Counted from the first letter of the stretch, positions 36,501 to 44,169 are shown. The stretch: DNA of 44,372 bases from an uncultured Clostridia bacterium (GCA_944350085.1 CALVNY010000015.1:1-44372), one strand, 5' to 3'. Program-made: numbers and translations. The notes: generated by a model from the sequence alone, not told the origin.

Positions 36501-36630
36501 AAAATCTATAATGCTTTTTAGAATTTTTGTTTTTCTCAACCAATTTTTCAAAGCATTTTTCATCTTCCCAAAACTTTAAAACTTCTTCTTCCATTTTAAC
36601 AAAATCTGGCATAGCAACTTCTTTTTTCAT
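33502..36630 (-). CDS. ileS: Isoleucyl-tRNA synthetase
   Basis: A 1042-residue class I synthetase. The HIGH-type motif reads MGIHHVWGR near residue 54, with the typical ANYPM ahead of it, and the KMSKS loop is SRFSKSGF near 592. Zinc-type cysteine pairs occur in CPRCGTS (near 183) and in CEKCGE and CPHCGNE. The editing domain holds TTTPWTLSSNVAVAV near 225. Length and the atypical signatures place it with the longer, eukaryote-like IleS group rather than the 920-residue Bacillus type; members of that group tend to resist mupirocin, an inference here. A T-box leader with an AUC specifier precedes it. Confidence 0.96.
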   Translation of the reverse strand: MKKEVAMPDFVKMEEEVLKFWEDEKCFEKLVEKNKNSKKHYRFLDGPITANYPMGIHHVWGRTLKDTYLRFKSMDGYSAHYQNGFDAHGLPVEIGVEKDLGLDSKKDIVKYGIDKFVEKCMDRVRTYSAIQTEQSKRLGQWMDWNNSYYTNTDENITSIWYFLNKCKENGWITKSSKPMQWCPRCGTSLSEHEMHGSYKEVEHIAVFFKAPILNENRCIVVWTTTPWTLSSNVAVAVNPDNEYVECKVKSDTRNLIVGKEALKVLKDDLIEVVKTFKGSEIVGLSYETCFNELEVQNFEHKIVPWEDVSATDGTGAVHIAPGCGVEDFELGKKLGLKEICPIDENGVIYNNFGVLSGYTTQEVRDVVFDELEKRNKLYYTHKFKHSYPICWRCKHEIVFRLIDGWFIKVDEIRPKLIKACETVTWQPDYLGKRMVDWLNNMGDWNISRSRFYGIPLPFYPCEKCGELTVVGSIEELKHLAVDPTLVDKLPHIHRPYIDEIKIKCPHCGNEVTRVTDVGDCWLDAGITPYSTKKYFTDRKFWEQNFPAENVIEMREQIRLWFYSMLFMSVALTGKAPYEKVVGYESVVQEDGSRFSKSGFMIKFDDFANKLGADCARYMFAGAPITSDIRFGYSLGEDARRRMLAFWNAYTFFNTYACIDNPNLNFKPDEKLLTVTDKWLLEITNNFIKNSRKNYEENKSYVVVSDFENLLDNITNFYIRANRRRFWKSDDEADKLVAYWCLYTSLKSITQVMAPIIPFMTEHIWQNMVRSIEPDAPISVFLADFPTEAYSKNYPALVNQCLIAQNIITLALKLRNENNLKVKQPLSKLYVVSENKDTLNAVHKFIDIIKDEVNIKSAVVTDTVDTFNDYYLTVNFKTAGAVLKQKVQELKKILEEANEEKQAKFVEGYNMGMVDVFPFGLLKSDIFIKNSKSKPEFIVAKENDLTVVLDITLTEDLVLEGLLREIIRNAQILRKEANFNIEQRVYLNIVSKDEDVVKVISKYADKIKQEVLAEKFNEFKFEADIEKTLTVSDKEVTISLKGI

Positions 36631-36736
36631 TCATTCGCTCCTTAATAAATTAAATTAAAAAATTTTAATTAATATTTATTTTTTAGTTTTTCAATTACAA
36701 TTTTAAAATATAACAAACATCTTACAGCATTTAAAA

Positions 36737-36920
36737 ATGGCACAAGTTATAGAAAAAACTTGTGCCATATAAAAACCATCTATAACAATATGCAATCACA
36801 TACGGCTTTTGTAACGGAAAGCGCCCGTAAACCCTTACTACAATTTCAGGATTTATGCTAAAAGGTGATATTTAACTTAATTTTACCATTTGGTTTGCAC
36901 CAACCACCAATTCTCTAATG
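36737..36920 (-). promoter_or_regulatory. T-box riboswitch (Ile) leader of ileS
   Basis: The minus-strand leader starts with the stem I signature AGAGAATTGGTGGTTGGTGC, then the specifier loop AAATATCACC, which presents AUC (Ile) followed by A. The downstream stem III region AGTAAGG with an ACGGG/CCGT hairpin is also typical. A strong terminator (36737-36768, ATGGCACAAGTT stem with T run) ends the leader. The canonical T-box AGGGTGGNACCGCG is poorly conserved: only TGGT and TGGCAC strings are visible. When uncharged tRNA-Ile binds, transcription would continue into ileS. Confidence 0.88.
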
Positions 36921-36975
36921 TAAAAATTTAAGCAAACTTGTCCTTTATTATCGCAATATAAAACTAAACATAAAT

Positions 36976-37003
36976 AGTATATAATATTTATTTTTAATGT
37001 CAA
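36976..37003 (-). promoter_or_regulatory. SigA promoter of the ileS leader
   Basis: Minus-strand TTGACA (36998-37003) and TATACT (36976-36981), spacer 16. The -35 overlaps the stop region of the CBS gene. Confidence 0.7.
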
Positions 37004-37731
37004 GAAATATTTGATGAATAATCATCTAAAACCTTGTTAATATCCAAAATATCAGCCTGTGTAATAATTCCAATAGGTGGTTGCAACAAACTACCTCCCT
37101 TTGTAATTAAAACAACTAACAACTTTCTATTTTCGTTAAACAAGTTTAGTATAACATCTAATGTTACTTTTTCGTTGGCAATAGTGTAGTAATTGTCGGC
37201 AGTGGCCTCTTTTAAAACTTCCCCTATTGTTTTGTTATTAAAAAAGTCGTCTAAGTCAACTTTTTCATAAATTTTTTTACCAATAATATTTGCCAATTTT
37301 TTGCCATTAGCAACACCAACAAGCATTTCTTCATTGTAAACAGGAACATTTGAATAACCTGTTTTGTACAAAAATTCAAAAACATCTTTAACTTTCATAT
37401 CACCAGACACAGTTGTAACTTGTTTTTTACAAACTTCTGTATTAAAAGCCAAAGGTGGCTTTGAAACTAGTTTTGCAATTTTTTCATATTCTTCAACAAC
37501 ATCCAAATGTGGTTCTGCTATAACAAAATTTTCATTAGCACTATGAACTATTGCATTTCTAAGCCTTCCAAAAGTAATTAAATCTTCTTCATACTTTCTA
37601 ACAATGGCATTATTTTTTGCAGCTTTTCTAATAACTTCTGTGTAACTTAAACTACGCTTATAGTCGTTTTGTTCTTTTAATGCAGAATCTATTGTGTTGT
37701 ATGCATTAATAAATCTTGTAGATAGTTCCAT
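37000..37731 (-). CDS. HEPN-like domain fused to CBS domain pair
   Basis: A 243-residue protein with two parts. Residues 1 to about 85 are helical and contain the R-x4-H motif RNAIVH (Arg58 to His63) with Asn after Arg, preceded by an LxxFGRL stretch; this is the signature of HEPN ribonucleases. From about residue 105 (VTTVSGDMKVKDVFEFL) a tandem CBS (Bateman) module follows, with YSNVPVYNEEMLVGVANGKKL and PIGIITQADIL as the two typical strands. CBS pairs sense adenine nucleotides or similar ligands. Function unknown; a ligand-controlled RNase is inference. Ribosome binding site AGGAG. It lies alone between ileS and ffs. Confidence 0.6.
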   Translation of the reverse strand: MELSTRFINAYNTIDSALKEQNDYKRSLSYTEVIRKAAKNNAIVRKYEEDLITFGRLRNAIVHSANENFVIAEPHLDVVEEYEKIAKLVSKPPLAFNTEVCKKQVTTVSGDMKVKDVFEFLYKTGYSNVPVYNEEMLVGVANGKKLANIIGKKIYEKVDLDDFFNNKTIGEVLKEATADNYYTIANEKVTLDVILNLFNENRKLLVVLITKGGSLLQPPIGIITQADILDINKVLDDYSSNIS

Positions 37732-37985
37732 AAAACTCCTATTTTACATTAATTACTTACATATTTAGTTTACCACATTTAAAAATTTTAACAAAGTAAT
37801 TGATAAAATTTAAAAATTTTATTATTTTAAATTTTAAACAGTTTTAAGTGATATATTATTTATTTTATAAAAGTAAAATATATTTTTAACCTAAAAAAAT
37901 AAATTATTTTTATTATCTTTGTTAAAACAATTAAAAATCAATTTAATTTTATTTACATATTTCAACATAAAAATCATAATAAACA

Positions 37986-38014
37986 TTGCAAAAGCACTAC
38001 AAATATTGTATAAT
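37986..38014 (+). promoter_or_regulatory. SigA promoter of the SRP RNA gene
   Basis: TTGCAA (37986-37991), 17-base spacer, TATAAT (38009-38014), placing the start of transcription near 38021 at the mature 5' end. Confidence 0.85.
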
Positions 38015-38020
38015 AATTAT

Positions 38021-38297
38021 ACCGTACTAGGTGGGAAGTTAGCAGTGTCCTGTACCAGAAATCTGCTATATGCTGGGCCGAATGCCAACCTCGGAGGCAA
38101 GTTTGGGTTATTTAGTTTAATAGTGTGTGCGTTGAGTTTAAGGTCTTATGCAATCACTTACTGTGAATCATATCAGGTCCGGAAGGAAGCAGTATTAAAC
38201 AGACTTAGTGGTGTGCCATAAGGTAGCTTTAAAGGAGCATTACACTATTAAACTTGTAATTTAAACACCTACAAAGTTGGATGTACGGTTTTTTTAT
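38021..38297 (+). ncRNA. ffs: Signal recognition particle RNA, large (Bacillus type)
   Basis: About 275 bases, the size of the Bacillus 6S-type SRP RNA with an Alu domain. It begins ACCGTACTAGGTGGG, matching the Bacillus start CGTGCTAGGTGGG, contains GCCGAATGCC and the invariant Ffh-binding apical loop GGTCCGGAAGGAAGCAG (38176-38192), and closes with GTACGGT, which pairs with the 5' CCGTAC. A T run (38288-38300) follows as terminator. It scaffolds Ffh for co-translational targeting of membrane proteins. Confidence 0.95.
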
Positions 38298-38412
38298 TTT
38301 TTACATTTTATTATAGTGTTTAAATTTTTTTATATTTAATAAAGCAATTATTTTGCTAATTTTTTTTAGCTATTAAATAATTTTTAATTAATTAAAAAAA
38401 TAAGTTTTAAAT

Positions 38413-38446
38413 TAAAAAAAGTATTCCCTAATGGAATACTTATTTT
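38413..38446 (-). terminator. Terminator of the NDK-like/DUF2726 unit
   Basis: AAGTATTCC/GGAATACTT stem with a T run on the minus strand, overlapping the stop codon of the DUF2726 gene. Confidence 0.75.
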
Positions 38447-38985
38447 TTTGTTATTATGTGAACCAAAGCATCATTTTTTATAGATTTTAAAACCTTTGTT
38501 TTTAGTTCGTCTTTGTCTAAATCCTTTTTCATTGTAATTTTTAATATTGGCAACTTAACAGAATTTAATGCTTTTATAATATCTGTGTCTAAAACTTTTA
38601 AACCTTGTTTTATTGTGTCATCTTCATATAAATCAATAACCAAAATTGGCTCCATCGTTTTTATTAAAAACACACAAACATCAACATATTTACCAACTAT
38701 TTTATTAAATCCAACCTTATCTCCATTTGGACTAAGCAATGTATCAACTCCAACTTTTGGAAATGCAATGCACTCTGTTGGCAATGCCCTATTTAAAACT
38801 TCTAAAAATTTTAGTTCGTCTAGTTGCATATATGGACTATTTATTTTTAAGTTAAATGATTGCTCAGCATTTGATTTTGAAGTATTAGAATTTACATTTA
38901 ATTTTTTCCTACAAACAATTATTATTACTGCCCCAATAATTAATGCTAAAACAATAATTAAAATTGCAATTAAAACTTCTGACAT
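38440..38985 (-). CDS. Membrane-anchored DUF2726 (nuclease-fold) protein
   Basis: A 181-residue protein with one N-terminal membrane segment (about 4-24) and a cytoplasmic domain (about 50-180) that follows the DUF2726 pattern: ELKFLEVLNRALP, then FPKVGVDTLL, then GKYVDVCVFL, PILVIDLYED and PILKI. DUF2726 is related to PD-(D/E)xK restriction-like nucleases; the acidic residues in VDVCV and VIDLYED sit where the active site lies. Its ribosome binding site (GAGGA) is inside the end of the NDK-like gene and its ATG follows that stop by three bases, so the two are coupled. Function unknown. Confidence 0.65.
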   Translation of the reverse strand: MSEVLIAILIIVLALIIGAVIIIVCRKKLNVNSNTSKSNAEQSFNLKINSPYMQLDELKFLEVLNRALPTECIAFPKVGVDTLLSPNGDKVGFNKIVGKYVDVCVFLIKTMEPILVIDLYEDDTIKQGLKVLDTDIIKALNSVKLPILKITMKKDLDKDELKTKVLKSIKNDALVHIITKK

Positions 38986-38988
38986 AAA

Positions 38989-39804
38989 TTAGTCCTCTTG
39001 TGATGCAGAATTGTCTAATTTGTAATCATCAATTATTATTGGATTTGTATAACCAGCATTATATAATTCAACAACTTCTTTCCAATCTTCAACATCTTTT
39101 CTGCCTGTTTTAGCATCATCATCTAACAATTCATCTAGTTTTGTTGTTAATTTGTCTGCATCTAAATATTTTGCATATCTATTAAATTCAGGTGTTTCAA
39201 AAAAGTTGTGTATTTCAATATCACGGTCAGATGTGTTTGCAGAACAATGAACAGTATTAAAGGAATCAATAGCACCTTCGCCTAAATTTTGATATATTCC
39301 TCTAACAGTTTTATATTGATTAACAACTTTGTCTTCTGCATCAATTAATAGTTGTTTAGCATTGTTTTCATATTTTTCGGCATTTTTACCAAGTTTGCTT
39401 ATCCAACCATTTAAATCCATAATCTTTGTTGGACCAACAACTTTATCTCTAAATTGTTCTATTGTCATATCGTATGGAACATCTAAATCAAACACAATAA
39501 TCATTTTACCCGGAACACTTTTTTCTAAATCAGTTAAATTTTCGCCATTTAAAAGTTTTCTTGCAGATTCTTCTGAAATATAATCTCCAACCATTCTATA
39601 AACAATTTTATCTCTGCCTTCTCTCATAAGTTCATCATAATGAGTAATTAACATTTGTGGAGTAAGTCTAACAGCCATTGCTCTATTAATAGAACAACCT
39701 TGTTTATATAAGTACTTTAAAATATCCATTGCAAGTGGATTTCCATTTTCTCCATCATTAAATGAAAATGGTTTAATAAATAATAACACGTTTTCTCTTT
39801 TCAT
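38989..39804 (-). CDS. Divergent nucleoside-diphosphate-kinase-like protein with insertion
   Basis: A 271-residue protein with the NDP kinase pattern spread over a longer chain. FIKP (Lys11), LTPQMLITHYDEL (Tyr56), a GDYISEESARKLLNG stretch, VPG at 98-99, TVRG (Arg168) and NTVHCSANTSDRDIEI with the putative phosphohistidine His186, Asn183 and Glu197 follow the order of the NDK active site. About 65 residues are inserted between the PG and the T-V-R-G that are normally adjacent, and about 60 residues follow the fold. Whether it transfers phosphate is unknown. It heads a two-gene unit with the DUF2726 gene; AGGAG lies ten bases upstream. Confidence 0.65.
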   Translation of the reverse strand: MKRENVLLFIKPFSFNDGENGNPLAMDILKYLYKQGCSINRAMAVRLTPQMLITHYDELMREGRDKIVYRMVGDYISEESARKLLNGENLTDLEKSVPGKMIIVFDLDVPYDMTIEQFRDKVVGPTKIMDLNGWISKLGKNAEKYENNAKQLLIDAEDKVVNQYKTVRGIYQNLGEGAIDSFNTVHCSANTSDRDIEIHNFFETPEFNRYAKYLDADKLTTKLDELLDDDAKTGRKDVEDWKEVVELYNAGYTNPIIIDDYKLDNSASQED

Positions 39805-39833
39805 AAGCCAAAATCTCCTAAAATCTAGTAATT

Positions 39834-39862
39834 ATTATACCATAAAAAAAGCCTTTTTTCAA
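39834..39862 (-). promoter_or_regulatory. SigA promoter of the NDK-like/DUF2726 unit
   Basis: Minus-strand TTGAAA (39857-39862), 17-base spacer, TATAAT (39834-39839), 29 bases before the start codon. Confidence 0.75.
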
Positions 39863-39880
39863 TACACATTTAAAACAACT

Positions 39881-40558
39881 TTAAATATTTTCTATTTGCC
39901 AATCAATAGGGTCTTCACCTAAATCACTAAGTATTTTATTTACTTTGCTAAAATGCTTGCAACCAAACCAGCCACCTTGATTTGCACTCATTGGACTTGG
40001 GTGACTTGCAGTTAAAACAAAATGTTGTGGATTTGTTATTTTCTTTCCTATTGCTTTTGCATTTGCTCCCCAAAGTAAAAATATAACAGGTTTTTGCCTT
40101 TCGTTTAAAAGTTCAATTATTTTACTTGTAAATTCTTCCCAGCCCTTTGCCTTATGCGAATTTGGTTTGCCACTTTCAACAGTTAAAACAGCATTTAACA
40201 TCAAAACACCTTGGTTTGCCCATTTTGTTAGGTTACCATTATTTGGAATATATGTTCCAACATCGTTATGTAGTTCTTTAAAAATATTGTTTAAAGATGG
40301 CGGGATATTTACATCTTTTTCAACAGAAAATGAAAGCCCATGCGCCTGATTAACACCATGATATGGGTCTTGCCCAATTATTACAACTTTAACTTGATTA
40401 AACTTAACTTTATTTAAAGCATTAAAAACATTTTCAGGCTTTGGATAAATTGTTTTTGTTTTGTATTCATTTTCTAAAAATTGCATCAAATTTTTGTAAT
40501 ATGGTTTTTCAAACTCATCTTTAAGCAATTCATACCAATTTTTTGTAATAACAAACAT
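39881..40558 (-). CDS. ung: Uracil-DNA glycosylase
   Basis: A 225-residue family 1 UDG that removes uracil from DNA. The water-activating Asp64 lies in GQDPYHGVNQAHGLSF, and the minor-groove intercalation loop HPSPMSANQGGWFG is near residue 185. Usual length. It follows trxB by 13 bases with GAGG upstream, so the two are probably co-transcribed. Confidence 0.97.
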   Translation of the reverse strand: MFVITKNWYELLKDEFEKPYYKNLMQFLENEYKTKTIYPKPENVFNALNKVKFNQVKVVIIGQDPYHGVNQAHGLSFSVEKDVNIPPSLNNIFKELHNDVGTYIPNNGNLTKWANQGVLMLNAVLTVESGKPNSHKAKGWEEFTSKIIELLNERQKPVIFLLWGANAKAIGKKITNPQHFVLTASHPSPMSANQGGWFGCKHFSKVNKILSDLGEDPIDWQIENI

Positions 40559-40571
40559 ATTAACCTCATTA

Positions 40572-41504
40572 TTAAAACTTGCTTCTTATATACTTATTAA
40601 CGCTGTTGCTTGCAACTGCCCCATCAGCACACGCAGTTATAATTTGTCGCATTTCTTTATCAATAACATCTCCACATGCAAAAACACCTTTTATGTTAGT
40701 TTCCATATTAGAATTTACTACAACATAACCTCTTGAATTAAGTTCTATTTTTGTGTTTTTCAAAATAGAATTATCTGGATTTCTTCCAACAGCAACAAAA
40801 ACACCATCGCATTTTAAAGATGGAAATTTACACATTGGACATTTTACAACAATTTCGTTAACTTTGTCATCGCCTTTTATTTCGTAAATAACACTATCAA
40901 AGTAAACTTTAATTTTATTTTGGTTAATCAACTTTGTAATTTCAGACTTTAAATATTCGTTACAAGTAAAATCACTTTTTTTGCTTACAACAGTAACACT
41001 GCTTGCAACATTACTTAAATAGATTGCATCTTCAACAGCACTGTTTCCTCCGCCCACAACTACAACAGACTTGTTTTTATAAAATCCACCATCGCAAACA
41101 GCACAATATGCAACACCTTTGCCTAAAAATTTTTCTTCGCCTTTAACATTTAATTTTTTGGCTTTTGCACCAAGTGCCAACACTATTGCTTTTGCTTCAA
41201 TGGTTTTGTCCTTTAAAATAATCTTTTTTATTTTGTCGTTTAATTCCAAACTTAAAACTTCTTCATTTAAAAACTCCACGCCCAAACTTGTTGCATGCTC
41301 AAACATTTTACTCATAAGTTCAAATCCAGAAATTCCATTTAAGGCAGGATAATTGTCAATATTGTTTGTCAAACTTGCTTGCCCACCAATCATACCCTTT
41401 TCAAGTATTAAAGTTTTTAAATTTGAACGAGTGGCATATATTCCACAAGTTAATCCACTAGGTCCAGAGCCAATAATTACTAAATCATAAATTTCTTTTT
41501 CCAT
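40572..41504 (-). CDS. trxB: Thioredoxin reductase
   Basis: A 310-residue flavoprotein that reduces thioredoxin with NADPH. FAD-binding GSGPSGLTCG is at 12-21, the redox pair is Cys134/Cys137 in CAVCDGG, the NADPH loop GGGNSAVEDA lies near 152, and the second FAD motif GVFACGDV near 273. An internal CPMCKFPSLKC near 222 adds extra cysteines that most TrxB proteins lack. There is no Shine-Dalgarno sequence; TATAAT lies six bases before the ATG, so the message is probably leaderless. Followed by ung. Confidence 0.95.
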   Translation of the reverse strand: MEKEIYDLVIIGSGPSGLTCGIYATRSNLKTLILEKGMIGGQASLTNNIDNYPALNGISGFELMSKMFEHATSLGVEFLNEEVLSLELNDKIKKIILKDKTIEAKAIVLALGAKAKKLNVKGEEKFLGKGVAYCAVCDGGFYKNKSVVVVGGGNSAVEDAIYLSNVASSVTVVSKKSDFTCNEYLKSEITKLINQNKIKVYFDSVIYEIKGDDKVNEIVVKCPMCKFPSLKCDGVFVAVGRNPDNSILKNTKIELNSRGYVVVNSNMETNIKGVFACGDVIDKEMRQIITACADGAVASNSVNKYIRSKF

Positions 41505-41510
41505 AATACT

Positions 41511-41538
41511 ATTATATTACCATAAATATTAAAAACAA
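41511..41538 (-). promoter_or_regulatory. Promoter of trxB-ung, abutting the start codon
   Basis: Minus-strand TATAAT at 41511-41516 is six bases from the ATG, with TTGTTT 16 bases further upstream. Transcription would begin at or next to the A of the start codon. Confidence 0.55.
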
Positions 41539-41668
41539 TCAAAGATTAAGTAATTTAATAAAATATTTTTAATCTGTTATTTTTTAATCAAATATTAAAT
41601 ATAATTACTAAACAAAACTAATAATTAAAATTAATAATTTAAAAAACTTTTTAATTTTAAAATAAAAA

Positions 41669-41699
41669 AATAACAAAGAAAATTCTTTGTTATTTTTAT
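41669..41699 (-). terminator. rpsI terminator
   Basis: AATAACAAAGAA/TTCTTTGTTATT stem about 25 bases after the rpsI stop, with a T run on the minus strand. Confidence 0.75.
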
Positions 41700-41718
41700 T
41701 TTTATTTTTATAAATAAA

Positions 41719-42153
41719 TTATCTCTTTCTAAATTGAGGTGCTTTTCTAGCCTTTTTAAGACCATATTTTTTACGTTCTTTAACACGAGCATCACGAGTT
41801 AAGAAACCAGCCTTTTTAATTTCAACTTTTAGGCTTTCATCTGCTTTAACTAATGCTCTTGAAATACCGTGTTTAATTGCACCTGCTTGACCTGTTAAGC
41901 CACCACCGTGAACATTAACAACAACATCATATTTTTCTTTTGTGTTTGTAAGTTCTAGTGGTTGATTAACTATTAGTCTTAATGTACCTAAGCCAAAGTA
42001 TTCTTCAATAGGTTTTTTGTTAATTTCAATTTTACCTGTACCATTTGGAATAAGGCGAACTCTTGCAATACTTTGTTTGCGTCTTCCGGTAGCACAAAAT
42101 TGAACTACTTTTGATTTTACAACTTTTTTAGTTGTTTTCTTTGCTTCTGCCAT
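41719..42153 (-). CDS. rpsI: 30S ribosomal protein S9
   Basis: A 144-residue uS9. Family stretches [14 protein letters not shown] near residue 21, [11 protein letters not shown] near 92 and the invariant basic tail [11 protein letters not shown] are present. The N-terminal roughly 16 residues are a Lys-rich extension. Its ATG overlaps the rplM stop by one base (TAATG), the conserved rplM-rpsI order. Confidence 0.98.
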   Translation of the reverse strand: MAEAKKTTKKVVKSKVVQFCATGRRKQSIARVRLIPNGTGKIEINKKPIEEYFGLGTLRLIVNQPLELTNTKEKYDVVVNVHGGGLTGQAGAIKHGISRALVKADESLKVEIKKAGFLTRDARVKERKKYGLKKARKAPQFRKR

Positions 42154-42599
42154 TATTTCCTAACGCCTCCTTGTAGAGTAACTGGTTTTGGTTGTTGTGC
42201 ACTATGTGGATGTTCTGCTCCTTTGTACACTTTCAATTTTCTAAACATATCACGGCCAAGTGGTCCTTTTGGCAACATACCTTTAACTGCTCTTTCTAAA
42301 ACAAAATCACTTTTGTTTTTCATTAAATCTTTGTAAGTTGCACTAGATAATCCACCTGGATATCCTGAATAATGATAATATTTTTTATCTACTAATTTAT
42401 TTCCGGTTAAAACCATTTTATCTGTATTAACAACGATAACATAGTCACCAGCGTCACAATGTGGTGTATAAGATGGTTTGTGTTTTCCACGAAGCATTGC
42501 TGCAACTTGGCTAGCAACACGGCCTAATGGCATATCTGCTGCGTCAACAAGTAACCATTCTCTTTTCACAGTTTGTGCATTTGCCATAACTGTTTTCAT
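42153..42599 (-). CDS. rplM: 50S ribosomal protein L13
   Basis: A 148-residue uL13. [16 protein letters not shown] and [17 protein letters not shown] near the N-terminus, then [12 protein letters not shown] and [13 protein letters not shown], are family signatures. GGAGG lies eight bases before the start. A SigA promoter and a leader hairpin lie upstream; L13 of Firmicutes is known to be autoregulated through a leader. Confidence 0.98.
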   Translation of the reverse strand: MKTVMANAQTVKREWLLVDAADMPLGRVASQVAAMLRGKHKPSYTPHCDAGDYVIVVNTDKMVLTGNKLVDKKYYHYSGYPGGLSSATYKDLMKNKSDFVLERAVKGMLPKGPLGRDMFRKLKVYKGAEHPHSAQQPKPVTLQGGVRK

Positions 42600-42648
42600 T
42601 TATAATTCCTCCAAAATTGAATAATCAAGATTTAAAAAAAATAATATA

Positions 42649-42679
42649 TTTATTTAACAGGGGCTAAGTGTTAAATAAA
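42649..42679 (-). promoter_or_regulatory. Candidate L13 autoregulatory leader hairpin
   Basis: In the transcribed leader, TTTATTTAACA and TGTTAAATAAA form a perfect 11-bp stem around a nine-base loop that contains the CCCC run (42649-42659 with 42669-42679). It lies about 50 bases before the rplM start. Position agrees with the known L13 leader of Firmicutes; the match to that family was not tested. Confidence 0.55.
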
Positions 42680-42697
42680 CCATTTTCTTGCAAGTAA

Positions 42698-42726
42698 ATT
42701 TTACTAGAAAACTTGCTTTAAGTCAA
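42698..42726 (-). promoter_or_regulatory. SigA promoter of rplM-rpsI
   Basis: Minus-strand TTGACT (42721-42726), 17-base spacer, TAAAAT (42698-42703); transcription would start near 42691. Confidence 0.65.
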
Positions 42727-42831
42727 GACTTTTTTTATATATTGTTTTAAAATTTATACAATAATTATAATAATTGAAAAAAAGCAATTTTAAAATCTCT
42801 TAAATGCGTAATTTAAAAAACTTATCAAACA

Positions 42832-42858
42832 AAAAAGATGCAATAATAGCATCTTTTT
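42832..42858 (-). terminator. Terminator of the transglutaminase-like gene
   Basis: AAAAAGATGC/GCATCTTTTT stem with AATAATA loop overlapping the stop codon. Confidence 0.75.
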
Positions 42859-44125
42859 AATCTTCAATTTGAATATCACTTATAATATTTTGATAACCTT
42901 CCGAATATAAATCTTGGTTATTTACAATTTCTCTTAAATCTTCTGAAAAATCATACTTAAATATTTTGGTATCATTTTTTTTGTTTTCAAATAGTAAATC
43001 ATAATATTGCGAAGCCATTTCAATATCAACTTCGTCATTAAATATTTTGTTTTTATCAGCATCTTTATTTATTTCTTGAACTTTTTCAGTATTGTAACCA
43101 AAAACATCTTTAAATTCCATTGGTATTGCCATAAGTAAACTTGTGTCAATAATCATATCATCAACTTCAAGCCAAGAGTGATTTCCATCATTACTATTTT
43201 TTGAACCAATTACAATATCACAATTACCTACAACATATTTATGTTTTTGATTTTCAAAAATAGTATTTGAAAACAACTTAGCAAAAAGCCCACATCTGCC
43301 ATAATTTAAACCTTTTCGTAATGCTTTTCCCAAGGTTAAATCTTCATTGTAAAGCCCGCCAATTTTAATTTTTTCATACTTTTTAAATTGCTCTATTGTG
43401 CTTAAATCTTTAACTTTTCCAACATTTATTAAAAACATTAATCTTTTATACGCTTCAGGATTAGATTTTTTTAAAAAATTTCTCATTAATGTTGAATCGT
43501 TTTTGTTTTTATATTCATCTGCAAATAATTCTTTTATGTTTTTTGGAACAACATAATTGGAACATACCATATTTTTTTTATCTTCATATTTTTCAATTCC
43601 AGATAATGCAAACCTATAATTATTGCTTTTAAAATCTAAATAGTAATTATTTCTAGAAAATATATCTTTATAAAACAATTTATTTTTGCATTTTAAATCA
43701 ACAACAATTTCTAAAATTGGGTCAATAATATATTTTTTTGTTTCTATCCAAACACTTATGCAATCATAAACATTATGAAAATTTTTTGTTAAATATTGTT
43801 TTCCATAAACAATTTTAGGTTTTTCAGTAATTTTTTCATCAATAATTTGCTTATTTTGAATTGCTTTAACTAAATGTATAGCAACTAAATATGGGGACAT
43901 TAAATTTAAATCTTTTTCAAAAATATCTTTTAATGTTATAAAATTTTCATTAACTTTTTCATTTGAAGTTGATGATTTCGATTTATTTGTTTGTATTTTA
44001 TATTTACTCAAAACATCGTAAAAACAATCAAATGTGTGTATTTGATTTTTTGACAACATTACATTATATAAAATATTAAATTCAATATTGTTTTCTAACA
44101 ATTTATTTATAATAAAATTTCCCAT
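42857..44125 (-). CDS. Transglutaminase-like (papain-fold) protein, possibly duplicated
   Basis: A 422-residue soluble-looking protein. Its C-terminal half has a transglutaminase-like triad order: Cys278 in YGRCGLFAKLF, His316 in DGNHSWLEV and Asp327 in MIIDTS. The N-terminal half shows a second His-Trp-Glu-Asp pattern (His117, then VWIE, then IIDP with Asp135) that looks like a copy of the second part without the cysteine. No signal peptide or membrane segment is seen, so it would act inside the cell. The start at 44125 is chosen for AAGG upstream. SigA promoter present. No recognised relative; substrate unknown. Confidence 0.6.
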   Translation of the reverse strand: MGNFIINKLLENNIEFNILYNVMLSKNQIHTFDCFYDVLSKYKIQTNKSKSSTSNEKVNENFITLKDIFEKDLNLMSPYLVAIHLVKAIQNKQIIDEKITEKPKIVYGKQYLTKNFHNVYDCISVWIETKKYIIDPILEIVVDLKCKNKLFYKDIFSRNNYYLDFKSNNYRFALSGIEKYEDKKNMVCSNYVVPKNIKELFADEYKNKNDSTLMRNFLKKSNPEAYKRLMFLINVGKVKDLSTIEQFKKYEKIKIGGLYNEDLTLGKALRKGLNYGRCGLFAKLFSNTIFENQKHKYVVGNCDIVIGSKNSNDGNHSWLEVDDMIIDTSLLMAIPMEFKDVFGYNTEKVQEINKDADKNKIFNDEVDIEMASQYYDLLFENKKNDTKIFKYDFSEDLREIVNNQDLYSEGYQNIISDIQIED

Positions 44126-44140
44126 ATTTAACCTTATAAT

Positions 44141-44169
44141 ATTATAACAAATAACGCACAATATTTCAA
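44141..44169 (-). promoter_or_regulatory. SigA promoter of the transglutaminase-like gene
   Basis: Minus-strand TTGAAA (44164-44169), 17-base spacer, TATAAT (44141-44146), 15 bases before the start codon. Confidence 0.75.

Noticed and set aside
37919..38221. 100-residue reading frame on the plus strand
   Set aside because: It lies almost entirely inside the SRP RNA gene and its promoter.
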